Below, piece after piece: positions 1-8,871 of a stretch of 64,000 bases of DNA (position 1 is the stretch's first letter; each line of letters begins with the position of its first letter). Location: positions 806,001 to 870,000 of the forward strand of contig NZ_CP128362.1 in the NCBI RefSeq assembly GCF_034274695.1, in the 5' to 3' direction. A program made the translations under genes and the position numbers. The DNA comes from Chitinophaga sp. LS1. GTDB lineage: Bacteria; Bacteroidota; Bacteroidia; Chitinophagales; Chitinophagaceae. The notes beneath the pieces are model-generated. The model was not told the DNA's origin. It saw only the letters and a program-made list of their open reading frames with translations, and searched no databases.

Positions 1-524
1 AAAAGTTGATTTACAGGTGTAGCTCTGGCAGTAAAACGCAAAAACTGCTGATGATCTTCTTTAGGGTTTTTCTTCAGGAAATATTCTAAATCGAATTCAT
101 TGCAGTTTCTTTCAAAAAGCTTTATATCACCACTCTTTTTCACTTCATACAACCATTCCTCCACTATTTCAGTATTATTGAATACGAAACCATAAGCATA
201 ATTTTTCCCTTTATGCTGAATTTCATATTCAATACGGGAATTCCTATTAGTAGCACTGGCATCTAACCTGAATTTTTTATACCCAATCATTGCATCTGAT
301 CTTGTACCTGCCAGGACCAATCTACGGCCAAATTCTATTGCTCTAACGAGGTTTGATTTTCCAGATGCATTTGCACCAAAAACCAAGGCAGTTTTAAGTA
401 ACGATACTCCTTTTACAGGCTTTGTCTTATGTTCGGGTTTTAAGACTCCTTTTCCAGGAAGAAAGGAAATTACCTGCCGTTCATTAAATGACGAAAAATT
501 CTCTACAGAAAACCTAATTAACAT
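1..524 (-). CDS. AAA15-family ATP-binding protein, N-terminal part (runs off window)
   Basis: The reverse strand has an ATG at 524 followed by an open frame that leaves the window at base 1, so about 174 residues are visible. The start MLIRFSVENFSSFNE and the Walker A GANASGKSN (about residues 46-54) are typical of the AAA15/COG1106 OLD-like ATPases. These are ABC-type ATPases with a long insertion, often found in restriction or abortive-infection loci and sometimes paired with RloB or a TOPRIM protein. The C-terminal half with Walker B is outside the window, so no partner or function can be assigned. The next gene is divergent, starting at 713. Family is fairly certain; a defence role is inference. 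Confidence 0.8.
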   Translation of the reverse strand, partial: MLIRFSVENFSSFNERQVISFLPGKGVLKPEHKTKPVKGVSLLKTALVFGANASGKSNLVRAIEFGRRLVLAGTRSDAMIGYKKFRLDASATNRNSRIEYEIQHKGKNYAYGFVFNNTEIVEEWLYEVKKSGDIKLFERNCNEFDLEYFLKKNPKEDHQQFLRFTARATPVNQL

Positions 525-712
525 AGTAATCTGGATTTTAATATGCAATATGGTGATTTTTTCACAACAAGACTAATAAAAACTATAATTATTTATCACT
601 GATCCGGGTATTCATTGTAATTTTCAACATGTACAGAATATACATTTTAATAATTAACAATACATTCATGTAAAATACTGATCTGTAATTGTCAATTATT
701 TACATTTATACC

Positions 713-1138
713 ATGAAACCAAAAAAAATCCTGTATCTTTTTATCCTGAATACATTGTTATTCATCCAGTTTGCAAATGCACAGACAGACAGTGCAAAAA
801 TCATGTTAACGAAGTTTTACAAGGCTTACATTCCGGCTGTTGAATCCAGCACCGGAGAACGCCAAATTGAAAAATTGCAGAAACAATACAGTACCGCCAA
901 ACTTATCTCCCGGGTAAAAAAACAAACTGAAACAATGGAGCTGGATTACGATCCATATCTGAATGCACAGGATGCTGACAAGGATTGGGTAAGAACATTG
1001 CAAATTGAAAAAGATCCAAAAACTCCTAACTTGTACAATGTTTCCTTTTTAGATAACTACGAAAAGAAAAGACACTATATAAAAGTCTTCGTTACAAAAG
1101 AAAGAAATCAATATAAAATCAGCGGATTTAAAAACTAA
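713..1138 (+). CDS. Small secreted protein, DUF3828-like
   Basis: The 141-residue product begins MKPKKILYLFILNTLLF and has a clear signal peptide ending near FANAQ. I chose the ATG at 713 over an upstream TTG at 689 because it places the signal peptide at the N-terminus. The mature part is a small alpha+beta domain with LTKFYKAYI near its start and VTKERNQYKISGF at its end, which resembles DUF3828-type periplasmic proteins. Members of that group have no agreed function. The stop is 4 bp before the next ORF, so the two are probably co-transcribed. The family call is tentative. Confidence 0.65.
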   Translation: MKPKKILYLFILNTLLFIQFANAQTDSAKIMLTKFYKAYIPAVESSTGERQIEKLQKQYSTAKLISRVKKQTETMELDYDPYLNAQDADKDWVRTLQIEKDPKTPNLYNVSFLDNYEKKRHYIKVFVTKERNQYKISGFKN

Positions 1139-1142
1139 TATT

Positions 1143-1817
1143 ATGGGATGGAAAGCTGCGTCAATAATTATCAGCAATGTCACAACAGTAGATCCTGAAA
1201 AGCTCCTGCAGGAGCTGGGTATTGAACAATTCGAAACGATTGAGGATGAACCGTATGACGTAGCTGTCTATCCTGAAAAACATCAGATATTCATAGGTGT
1301 TTATAAAGAAAATCTGATCATATCTTCCTGGGAGATAACCGACCATTCTTTCGGAAAAGAGTTATCAACATTCGAACAAAAGTTGTCTATCCTATTTCCT
1401 GCTGCTGAAATCTGTACCATACAATTACATAGCGGAGTCAATCACTGGGGATATTCAATAGTAAAAAATGGGGAAAAGATTCGTGTAAGATGTGGTAATG
1501 CAGAACAGGGTACCATCATTGAGCTAGGCGAACCTTTGTTGGAAGAGCAGGAACTCCTCTCCAAATCTGAAATCAAAGATGGTAGAAGGATCTATCATTT
1601 AAGAGACGACGAACCTTATGAAGAGGACCAGGTAGGAGAAAATTTCGTATCCTCAATGTGGGCACGGTATACCGGTAAGGAATTTTTTGAAGATGAGGAG
1701 ATGTTTGAGTTTAGGTTGTCAGGTTTTAAAACAACCAAAGCAGCATCTGTACAAGCCGGTCGTAAGCAAAAAACAAAACCTGTCGTGGTTATAAAGCCAT
1801 GGTGGAAGTTTTGGTAG
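1143..1817 (+). CDS. Hypothetical cytoplasmic protein, 224 aa
   Basis: I do not recognise this family. There is no signal peptide or membrane segment. The first 130 residues look like an alpha+beta domain (FIGVYKENLIISSWEITD, HSGVNHWGYSIVKNGEKIR). The C-terminal 90 residues are acidic (DDEPYEEDQVGENF, EEMFEF) and then end in a short basic, Trp-rich tail (KPWWKFW). Its position 4 bp after the secreted protein suggests one transcript. A secreted or envelope protein followed by a cytosolic partner fits a toxin/immunity-like pairing, but nothing in the sequence proves that. Confidence 0.6.
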   Translation: MGWKAASIIISNVTTVDPEKLLQELGIEQFETIEDEPYDVAVYPEKHQIFIGVYKENLIISSWEITDHSFGKELSTFEQKLSILFPAAEICTIQLHSGVNHWGYSIVKNGEKIRVRCGNAEQGTIIELGEPLLEEQELLSKSEIKDGRRIYHLRDDEPYEEDQVGENFVSSMWARYTGKEFFEDEEMFEFRLSGFKTTKAASVQAGRKQKTKPVVVIKPWWKFW

Positions 1818-1820
1818 CAT

Positions 1821-2316
1821 TCAGCAAAAAAAACCGGCCTTATTCAACTTTGCCACCTCATACAGAAAATCAATCCTCACTTTCTCCCGATAATTAATAT
1901 CGTAATCCCTACTATACCAGCTATGTAGGCAGTAAGTGATATTTTCATCAATGGCACCCGTCACTTTAGTAGACACATTATCCCACAATATTGAAGCCTT
2001 CAAAAAATATGGCTTCCCATATTTTGCCAACCAGTAAAATAGCCCGGCAAATGGTTCTATTTGATCATGTGTATATTGACCGGTTATCCAGGAAGGCTCA
2101 TCAGGTATTTTCTGAAAGATCTTTCTATAAAGCACCATCAGGTGTCAGATTTTGTATAATATGTTGAATGGTAAACCAAAGACTCACCGCCCCTATTTCA
2201 TGTGGTATAGGTGCAACAATGCTGGTTTTAAAAATGTTCTTATCTGAAAATTCATGGATGATATTCAATCGCTTATCCTGTCTATGTGGTAAATTAATAA
2301 CAAAGACAGGTATCAT
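1821..2316 (-). pseudogene. Glycosyltransferase family 25-like gene, frameshifted
   Basis: Two minus-strand frames together look like one gene. The first (2316-2125) starts MIPVFVINLPHRQDKRLN and contains EIGAVSLWFTIQHIIQN, the N-terminal strand and Ser/His-type helix of GT25 (LPS glycosyltransferase) proteins. It hits a stop after LTPDGAL. The second frame (2138-1821) continues with YRKIFQKIPDEPSW and runs to a normal stop. They overlap by 14 bp and the natural join is LTPDGALYRKI. The start overlaps the TlpA gene stop (ATGA), so it was translationally coupled to it. Usual GT25 proteins are over 200 residues with a DD motif that I do not see here. It is probably inactive. Confidence 0.5.
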
Positions 2317-3437
2317 AACAACTTCTTATTTAATAATGCCCGAATATTTGAAGTATCAATTCCTTCTGATTTATAAATAATAATTCCCTTGTCAATAAGC
2401 ACTGTAGTAGGCAGCGTGTTGATCCCATAGCTATCCCTGATTTTTCTGTCCTGATCAAATACCTGTATCCAGGTAATATTTTCTTCAGATATCGTTCTTG
2501 CACAGTCTGACATATTTCGATCCATATTGATGCCCACTATATCCAGCTTGTTTGCTGGATATTCTTTTTGTAATGATTGGTAAAATGGAATTTCTGCAAT
2601 ACAAGGTCCACACCAGGAGGCCCAAAAGTTCAGCAACAGATATTTATTTGTAGTGTTCAAACTGATATTATTCCCGTATATATCTTTTATAGCAAGTACA
2701 GGTGCGGCATGCATCACAGTTGCTGGGTGAAGAATACCTTGTAACTGACTGGCAATCATCTGTCCCTTTTCTGTCTTCAAAAATCGCTTGTCAAGGTCTT
2801 TTTGTAGAAAATTATACAACGTTCTAACATAATCAGTGTCATGAATAAGGATACTCAGGGAGGGTAATGTCACCTGATTATAGAAGAACCAGAATGAATA
2901 ATATTTATCGGAATATTTTTTCAATATCGGCAATGCTTTCAAGCTGATATTTTTAACAAGGCGCTTATTAATATTGAATAAGGAATCATTCCTGAAGTCG
3001 TCATTATCTTTCCCTTTCCAGAAATTAAGATATGCTTGTAATTCCGGCAATCTATATCTATAAATATCCCTGTAATACTTATTATAAATTGTATCAAAAA
3101 CAGCCAGTGTGTTTGAAGGTTTACCGTAATTCAGATCGTTATTTTTATAATAAAGAGATATCGAAGCCGGTTGTTCACCGATAAGAAATATAGTAGCTGC
3201 CTGTTTATATCTTATAGTCAATGTGGTTGCTTCGGCCGCTAATTCCCCGGTCAACTTAATTTCATTATTCTCTGAATCATGAATGGCCACCGGTCTTTGC
3301 CCATCGTTTACAAAAAATGACAAGCTGTTTTTATCAATAGTATTATTAACGCGAATTTTCACATAAAATTTATGCTGTGAAAACGTTTTAAATGATATTA
3401 TCAAACCTATTGTCAGAAAAAAACACCTAACTGCCAT
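2313..3437 (-). CDS. TlpA-family thioredoxin-like protein
   Basis: The 374-residue product starts MAVRCFFLTIGLIISF with a signal peptide. I use the ATG at 3437, because the open frame before it (to 3560) has no sensible N-terminus. Residues 1-220 form a Bacteroidota-specific N-terminal region. The C-terminal 140 residues are a TlpA/AhpC-TSA thioredoxin fold with LLNFWASWCGPC (redox CxxC), a central VGINMD strand and the cis-proline loop INTLPTTVLID. Such proteins act in the periplasm as thiol-disulfide reductases. It is coupled to the GT25 remnant downstream and sits just after a C39/VKOR-like remnant, so it probably belonged to a peptide maturation or export locus. Confidence 0.85.
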   Translation of the reverse strand: MAVRCFFLTIGLIISFKTFSQHKFYVKIRVNNTIDKNSLSFFVNDGQRPVAIHDSENNEIKLTGELAAEATTLTIRYKQAATIFLIGEQPASISLYYKNNDLNYGKPSNTLAVFDTIYNKYYRDIYRYRLPELQAYLNFWKGKDNDDFRNDSLFNINKRLVKNISLKALPILKKYSDKYYSFWFFYNQVTLPSLSILIHDTDYVRTLYNFLQKDLDKRFLKTEKGQMIASQLQGILHPATVMHAAPVLAIKDIYGNNISLNTTNKYLLLNFWASWCGPCIAEIPFYQSLQKEYPANKLDIVGINMDRNMSDCARTISEENITWIQVFDQDRKIRDSYGINTLPTTVLIDKGIIIYKSEGIDTSNIRALLNKKLL

Positions 3438-3502
3438 AACAATTCTATTTTTAAAATCAATAGACGTCCTAAAACCATAAGCCTTCAGGACGTCCTTTTC
3501 AA

Positions 3503-3984
3503 TTAGGATCTGGAAGATTGTCCTGTACCAGGACTGCTGCAATAGCCGGAAGAGCCACATTTACATTCCTCGTACAGTCGATCTTCTCCAGGGATGGTAT
3601 TCCGGACTATAAAAGACTAAATCATACTCATTTATTTCTTTCACCACAGTAAACATCCTCAACATACCACGTTCATCCTTTAATGGCGCAATAAAAGGAA
3701 CCAGTAATACTGAAAGCTTATCAGCAGTAATGTTTATAGCGATATTCTCCACACCATAACTCTTAGCACATCGCTGATACTAAGCATACCTGGATAATCC
3801 GGGTGTTCTTCAGTTCCCGTGTAAGGCTGGTTTCACTAATCATCAGCCCTAAAAGATCAACCAATACTTTAGTCATCTGAGGAGAATTGCTCTTTGGATT
3901 AAAAGCTTTTCTATGAAAGTAACCATGACAAACGTTATTTTTCAAAATAGGGATCCCTTCATTGATCACCACAGAGGCAATCAA
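3503..3984 (-). pseudogene. C39 peptidase/VKOR-like gene remnant with Cys-containing tail
   Basis: Reading the minus strand across several frames gives consecutive protein-like pieces: KVLVDLLGLMISETSLTREL (frame from 3984), then EHPDYPGMLSISDVLRV, then GVENIAINITADKLSVLLVP and FTVVKEINEYDLVFYS (frame ending 3561), then PGEDRLYEECKCGSSGYCSSP to a stop at 3503. The order HPDYPSLLSISDVL / GVEN.A / PFIA / FTVVKEI is what I recall for the C39-like domain carried by Bacteroidota vitamin K epoxide reductase proteins. At least two frameshifts separate the pieces and no complete reading frame exists. The domain is recognised from memory, so confidence is moderate. Confidence 0.45.
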
Positions 3985-4441
3985 TGTTTACGGGTTTACA
4001 CTATGAAAATTAAAAAATGCCGGACACACACATCATTTAGCAATGCGCAGACAGCTTTACAAACGACTACATGACAGTAATTGAAGGTTATCTGGTAAAA
4101 TTTATCGCCGAAAGTGAATTGGCGAAGTTTATAGCGACGGCTTAAAAATGATTTTTCTACGTATGTAATTCATTGTTCACACCAAGGGTTACACTAATCA
4201 CTAACAATGATTCAACAGGTATAAATGTAGAATAAAAAAAATTAAAAAATATCTCCTGATAATTTTTAATTTCTACTTTTAAAAAGCAAAACAAGTTGTA
4301 TATCTTTTTTGCTAAATGATAAACAGTGAATATTAAGGTGTGTAAAACCTCAGTTTCTCTTTTTTGATGAATATACCACCTCTCAATTATTTCTGCGATC
4401 TCCTAACTACCCCTTCCCCTCAACCTTTATATTTACCTCCA
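3985..4441. other. Intergenic, 457 bp, no supported gene
   Basis: This is AT-rich DNA between the decayed cluster and the GH2 gene. It contains a 24-codon plus-strand frame at 4071-4145 (MTVIEGYLVKFIAESEL...) that could be the tail of a lost gene but has no other support. The last 150 bp are very AT-rich and presumably hold the GH2 promoter. I could not fix a promoter motif. Confidence 0.4.
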
Positions 4442-6460
4442 ATGAAATCCAGGATCCTCCAATTCATCATCCTCCTGCTTCTCTATAACTCACTCCTGCA
4501 TGTCAAAGCCCGCCCCATCTCCGCCTGGCACATGCAGCCAATCACTATTCAATCTCCCTGGGCCTCACAGGTATCACCCTCTCATCCCCTCCCTGAATAC
4601 CCCCGCCCTCAAATGGTCCGCACCCAATGGCAAAACCTCAACGGCCTCTGGGACTACGCCATCACCGCCTGGGATGCTGCCGCCCCTACCTATTACCAGG
4701 GAAAGATCCTCGTCCCTTTTCCAATAGAATCCGCGCTTTCCGGTGTAAAAAAAGCGCTTCTGCCTAAACAACGCCTCTGGTACCATACTACTTTCAAAGC
4801 CACTCCCAAACAAAGAACCCTCCTGCATTTCGGCGCCGTCGACTGGAAAGCCACCGTCTACCTCAATGGCCATAACCTCGGCGCACACCTCGGTGGCTAT
4901 AATCATTTCTCTTACGATATCACTTCTTTCCTCAAACCAGATAACAACGAATTAATCGTCAGTGTCTACGACCCCACCTCTCAAGGCAATAACCCACATG
5001 GCAAACAAAGCCTCTACCCACGTAAAATATTATACACTGCCTGTAGCGGCATCTGGCAAACCGTCTGGTTAGAAACCTTACCTGACACCTATATCGCGGG
5101 GTTCACCCTCACACCAGATCTTGATAATAATGAGCTACAGATCAAAGTAGCCGTTTCATCTCCTGATGGACAAAATGCGATTTCCAGTTCTATACCTCAT
5201 GATCAATCTACACCTCCTGATCAATCTGCATCTTATGATCAATCTACACCTCATGATCAAAATACCATTCCTGTTTCATCATTCGACACTCACAACTTCG
5301 ACTCTCATAATACCATCCCTGTTTCATATCCCAGCACTCAAAACACATTTCCCATTTCATCCTCCAATCCTCAAAGCACCTCTCCCCCATCCTCCCATTA
5401 TACCATTCAAGCTATTTCAAACAACATCAGCACCGCCCCCTCTGCTGGCGACAGCCTCACTCTACACATCCCATCTCCCCATACCTGGAGTCCACAAGAT
5501 CCCTATCTCTACCCCCTCACCATCCGCCTCCTAAAAGACGGCATCATCACCGACTCCATCACCAGCTATTTCGCCATGCGTAAAATCACTTTAGAACCAG
5601 ACGCCGCCGGCCGGCCCCGCATCTTCCTCAATCACAAATACCTATTCAACCTCGGCGTCCTCGACCAGGGCTACTGGCCTGACGGCATTTACACCGCCCC
5701 AACTGACAGCGCCTTAGCATACGATATCAACATCATCAAACAAATGGGTTTCAACACCATCCGCAAACACATCAAAATCGAACCTGACCGCTGGTATTAC
5801 CACTGTGACAAACTAGGTATACTAGTGTGGCAAGACCTCATTCCCCCTGCCGGCTACACCCAGGCCGACGCCTCCGTATTCGAAGACGAAAGCCCAAAAA
5901 TCATCCAACAACTCTACAACTTCCCCTCCATCATCGTCTGGACCTTATTCAACGAAGGCTGGGGTGCCTACGATCAATTACGCCTCGCCACCCAACTCAA
6001 ACGTTACGATCCCAGCCGTCTCCTCAACGCTCACTCCGGCGCCAATATGGATGAATACAGCGAAGGCTACCCTTCTCAAATGTGGGCCGGCAGCGACTTC
6101 GTCGATGTACATAAATACCCTGGCCCTTCCATCGGTCCCTCTTTACCTCAAAAAGCCGCTGTACTTGGTGAATGGGGAGGCATCGGTGTAAGTATAGCAG
6201 GTCATCGCTGGGACCCAGATCAGTCTTATAGTTATCTCGATGTCACCCGCGCAGAATTTCCTGATTACTACCAGGCACTTATGCAATTATTGTATTTATA
6301 TGAAAGAGCGGGTTTATCTGGGGCTATCTATACCCAACCATTTGATGTAGAAAGAGAAGAAAACGGGTTAATCACCTACGATAGAAAAGTTCCTAAAATG
6401 CCGGTTCCTGAGATCAGGGCCATCAACGATTCGTTATTGACTGCGATAGCTCATCATTAG
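4442..6460 (+). CDS. Secreted glycoside hydrolase family 2 enzyme
   Basis: The 672-residue product starts at MKSRILQFIILLLLY (ATG at 4442), which gives an N-terminal signal peptide; the in-frame ATG at 4364 would bury it. Order of domains: jelly-roll sugar-binding domain (LNGLWDY, NGHNLGAHLGGYNHF), immunoglobulin-like domain interrupted by a Ser/Pro/Gln-rich insert (about residues 245-325), then a TIM barrel with FNTIRKHIKIEPDRWYYHCD. The acid/base Glu is about residue 505 in WTLFNEGWG and the nucleophile about 577 in LGEWGG. GH2 enzymes are retaining beta-galactosidases, glucuronidases or mannosidases; the substrate here is not clear. A close paralog lies at the other end of the window. Codon use is strongly C-ending until about 6190. 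Confidence 0.88.
   Translation: MKSRILQFIILLLLYNSLLHVKARPISAWHMQPITIQSPWASQVSPSHPLPEYPRPQMVRTQWQNLNGLWDYAITAWDAAAPTYYQGKILVPFPIESALSGVKKALLPKQRLWYHTTFKATPKQRTLLHFGAVDWKATVYLNGHNLGAHLGGYNHFSYDITSFLKPDNNELIVSVYDPTSQGNNPHGKQSLYPRKILYTACSGIWQTVWLETLPDTYIAGFTLTPDLDNNELQIKVAVSSPDGQNAISSSIPHDQSTPPDQSASYDQSTPHDQNTIPVSSFDTHNFDSHNTIPVSYPSTQNTFPISSSNPQSTSPPSSHYTIQAISNNISTAPSAGDSLTLHIPSPHTWSPQDPYLYPLTIRLLKDGIITDSITSYFAMRKITLEPDAAGRPRIFLNHKYLFNLGVLDQGYWPDGIYTAPTDSALAYDINIIKQMGFNTIRKHIKIEPDRWYYHCDKLGILVWQDLIPPAGYTQADASVFEDESPKIIQQLYNFPSIIVWTLFNEGWGAYDQLRLATQLKRYDPSRLLNAHSGANMDEYSEGYPSQMWAGSDFVDVHKYPGPSIGPSLPQKAAVLGEWGGIGVSIAGHRWDPDQSYSYLDVTRAEFPDYYQALMQLLYLYERAGLSGAIYTQPFDVEREENGLITYDRKVPKMPVPEIRAINDSLLTAIAHH
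5190..5275 (+). repeat. 18-bp tandem repeat inside the GH2 gene
   Basis: GATCAA recurs at 5201, 5219, 5237 and 5255, an exact 18-bp period. Each unit encodes a six-residue motif of the type YDQSTP / PDQSAS. The repeat starts a longer low-complexity stretch (to about 5415) rich in Ser, Thr, Pro, Asn and Gln inserted in a beta-sandwich domain. It keeps the reading frame, so it lengthens a linker rather than breaking the gene. Confidence 0.85.
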
Positions 6461-6607
6461 CTACTGCTTTATGTTCCCATTTATACTGAATGTTGTACAA
6501 CATGATCCAATCCCACCTGCCACTCCTACCCACAAATAGATCTTCATCATCAGCGGCATCAAACTTCTTCTTCGTACCTTCTTATTTTCTTCCACGAACA
6601 GCTTCAT
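6461..6607 (-). pseudogene. Internal-deletion remnant of the small membrane protein family
   Basis: From an ATG at 6607 the minus strand reads MKLFVEENKKVRRRSLMPLMMKIYLWVGVAGGIGS, the N-terminal signature of the three paralogs that follow (RRRLLPVFLKVYIWIG). It then jumps into a frameshifted copy of their C-terminus: the alternative frame reads MLYNIQYKWEHKAVAND, matching MLNKIQYRWEHVAVSKRE. The whole middle with the remaining membrane helices is missing, so this is a deletion product. It abuts the GH2 stop codon and overlaps the start of the next paralog. Confidence 0.7.
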
Positions 6608-7004
6608 GTTCCCATTTATTTTGTATACGATATAACATCCACCAGTAAGGCGCACTCACTACCAACTGTATTAACAGATATTCCGGTTTATTCTGCACAA
6701 TACCCACTACCAAAATAAAAATCCCCCAACACACTCCTATCCCCCAATTCCACCGAATCGCAGACTTCACCTCTAACCATAACAAAAAGTATTTTACGAT
6801 ATAAGCGATCGACAACAGGAAGTATCCTGCAATCGCTACATTTCCCATTATTTCATGTGCCAGACTATACGCCTCAGGCATAGCCGCATGCCCCACCATC
6901 GCTGCTCCTAAACAAAGGAAAAGCACGCCCAGCAGCACACCGGCTAACAAATAAATCTTTAACAACAATGGCAGCAGATTTCTTCTGCTTACGTTAATTT
7001 CCAT
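6582..7004 (-). CDS. Small four-helix membrane protein (paralog 2)
   Basis: The 140-residue product, from the ATG at 7004 (MEINVSRRNLLPLLLKIYLL), has about four hydrophobic helices and ends in PYWWMLYRIQNKWEHEAVRGRK. It is paralogous to the proteins at 7805-8281 and 8319-8825: the shared features are a basic RR(R/N)LLP motif before helix 1, an IRWNWGIG/IRYNWIMG motif before helix 3, and a C-terminal (I/L)xYRIQxxWEHEAV motif. I do not know a function for this family. Tandem copies suggest local duplication. Confidence 0.65.
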   Translation of the reverse strand: MEINVSRRNLLPLLLKIYLLAGVLLGVLFLCLGAAMVGHAAMPEAYSLAHEIMGNVAIAGYFLLSIAYIVKYFLLWLEVKSAIRWNWGIGVCWGIFILVVGIVQNKPEYLLIQLVVSAPYWWMLYRIQNKWEHEAVRGRK

Positions 7005-7145
7005 AAATATTATTTTCTCATACACCAGGTACACCAACAACCCATTCACACCCCGCATATGCAAATGCCAGGTCATCCACGTAGGCACCTTCTTCAAAAA
7101 CTACAAAAATCCCACTTGCCTCCCCGGTAATGGAATGGCTACATA

Positions 7146-7766
7146 CTATTTATTTTCTGAAGACTTCAGGGCCACATAAGTACCCGCACTAATACCCAAT
7201 AAGATAAGGTTATTCATGGGAATAACAGGCATAATCTTATCAATCATATCATCAGAAGAAGCAAACCCTGCCAACTGCAAATTGATCACCGTTCTCCATA
7301 TAAACCAGATTCCAAAACACAAATTGAACACCACCGCCTGAAAACGTGGAATACTAATACCCGTTTTATCAGACAGAATATCCAGCCAGAAACCTTCGCT
7401 TTTCATGTCTTTTGAATTCTTCTGCGGCACAGCTGCTTCCTCTTCAGTCGCTTCTGTCACCGCTTCTTTGTATTTGTTATCATCTGCCACGTCTACAATG
7501 CGTGCAGAGGCCGTGGTCAGTGCGCCGATACCCAGGAGTAATAACGTAGAAGTATCAAAAGTCGGCATCTTGCCGGTAGCAGCCAGGATACTGATAAAGG
7601 AAACCAGTATGATAAAAGTCCACCAGAGTAACTGTAACCTGGAATAACTAAAGGGTTTAGGATCTATGTTACTGGCATCGCAGAGTATACAAAAACGTCT
7701 CTGCATCCAAATGGCCATCACGACCCCTAAGATAAAAACTAGCAGGTAAATAACTTGTGCATTCAT
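7146..7766 (-). CDS. Membrane protein of unknown function, 206 aa
   Basis: The protein has an N-terminal helix (MNAQVIYLLVFILGVVMAIW), a CxxC-like RRFCILCDASN, two central helices around FSYSRLQLLWWTFIILVSF and LLLGIGALTTASA, a charged cytoplasmic loop (residues 95-125), and two C-terminal helices ending LLGISAGTYVALK. The motif SRLQLLWWTFIIL and its later echo PRFQAVVFNLCFGIW suggest an internal duplication. I do not recognise the family. It sits inside the array of small membrane paralogs and is probably co-transcribed with them. Confidence 0.6.
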   Translation of the reverse strand: MNAQVIYLLVFILGVVMAIWMQRRFCILCDASNIDPKPFSYSRLQLLWWTFIILVSFISILAATGKMPTFDTSTLLLLGIGALTTASARIVDVADDNKYKEAVTEATEEEAAVPQKNSKDMKSEGFWLDILSDKTGISIPRFQAVVFNLCFGIWFIWRTVINLQLAGFASSDDMIDKIMPVIPMNNLILLGISAGTYVALKSSENK

Positions 7767-7804
7767 GGTATAAGGAAAAAATAAGTCGCTTAGTATGTCT
7801 TCGT

Positions 7805-8281
7805 TTAGTTTGTCTTCATTTTGAGTTCCCGCTTAGATACAGCTTCCTGCTCCCACCGATATTGGATTTTGTAGATCATAATCCAGTAAGGAATGGTCAA
7901 CACCAACCCATTGATCTGGCTATTTTTTGTATCACCAGTGAAAAAGCCGACTCCCAACATCACCAACCAAATCGCTCCCATGATCCAGTTATACCGGATG
8001 GCCCATTTCACTTCAAACCAAAGAGAAGCGGTCATCGAAAAAATAATTGCGGAAAAAAGCGCGGCCATACCCACCAAACCTACCATCGCCAAATAATTCT
8101 GACCGAACGCTCCAAGAATGAGTTGCGAAAACCCCAACGCAAATAAGATGGCGACAAAGGAGATCATAGCTACAACAAATCCTATCCAGATATAAACTTT
8201 TAGGAAAACGGGTAGCAAACTGCGACGGCGAATACGAAATTCCGTCCCAAAATTATCCTCGAAAATAGTTGGCTGCTCCAT
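7805..8281 (-). CDS. Small membrane protein (paralog 3)
   Basis: This 158-residue protein begins MEQPTIFEDNFGTEFRIRRRSLLPVFLKVYIWIGF and ends YKIQYRWEQEAVSKRELKMKTN. Four hydrophobic segments follow the basic RRR motif. It is nearly the same in layout as the next gene (8319-8825), which starts MEQPSIFEEHFATAFQVRRRRLLPVFLKVYIWIGF. The two are clearly recent tandem duplicates, separated by 37 bp. Function unknown; both N- and C-termini are charged and likely cytoplasmic. Confidence 0.7.
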   Translation of the reverse strand: MEQPTIFEDNFGTEFRIRRRSLLPVFLKVYIWIGFVVAMISFVAILFALGFSQLILGAFGQNYLAMVGLVGMAALFSAIIFSMTASLWFEVKWAIRYNWIMGAIWLVMLGVGFFTGDTKNSQINGLVLTIPYWIMIYKIQYRWEQEAVSKRELKMKTN

Positions 8282-8318
8282 AGATATTATTATATAGCAA
8301 ATATACGCAATACATTAG

Positions 8319-8825
8319 CTATTTCATAGGGGTAGCGGAAAGGGCTTCCCTTTTTGAAACTGCGACATGTTCCCAGCGATACTGGATCTTATTTAACATG
8401 ACATAATAGGGAATAGCTACTGCCCACGGAAGGGAGAGTTCACTTAAATCGGTTCCGGTCCAATCATTGAACGAAATACCTATGACAAAAAGGAAACTAG
8501 CAAACAGGATTCCCCCCAACACCCAGTTATACCGGATCGCCCATTTGGCTTCAAACCAGAGACCGGCAACAGCCATAAAAAATATAGTGATCAATCCCAA
8601 TCCTACGGAGAGTTCAACGACTTCCAACCATCCTGAGTCGCGCCTTTTATAATGATGATGTTTAAGAAGGCCGGCGCCAATAGTAAATAATAAAGCAATC
8701 AAACAGCCTAACAATATCAGGAACCCAATCCAGATGTAAACTTTAAGAAAAACGGGTAACAAGCGGCGGCGACGTACCTGGAATGCCGTGGCGAAATGTT
8801 CTTCGAAAATAGAGGGTTGTTCCAT
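8319..8825 (-). CDS. Small membrane protein (paralog 4)
   Basis: This 168-residue protein is the longest member of the local family. It shares the N-terminus (FQVRRRRLLPVFLKVYIWIG) and the C-terminus (MLNKIQYRWEHVAVSKRE) with its neighbour, and differs mostly in the loop after helix 2 (KHHHYKRRDSGWLEV), which is His/Arg-rich. It is the first gene of the array after the small soluble protein at 8872-9213. No known domain is recognised. Confidence 0.7.
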   Translation of the reverse strand: MEQPSIFEEHFATAFQVRRRRLLPVFLKVYIWIGFLILLGCLIALLFTIGAGLLKHHHYKRRDSGWLEVVELSVGLGLITIFFMAVAGLWFEAKWAIRYNWVLGGILFASFLFVIGISFNDWTGTDLSELSLPWAVAIPYYVMLNKIQYRWEHVAVSKREALSATPMK

Positions 8826-8871
8826 AGGTTATTAACTATTTTATAGGTCGAAGATACTCGGTTGTTCCATA

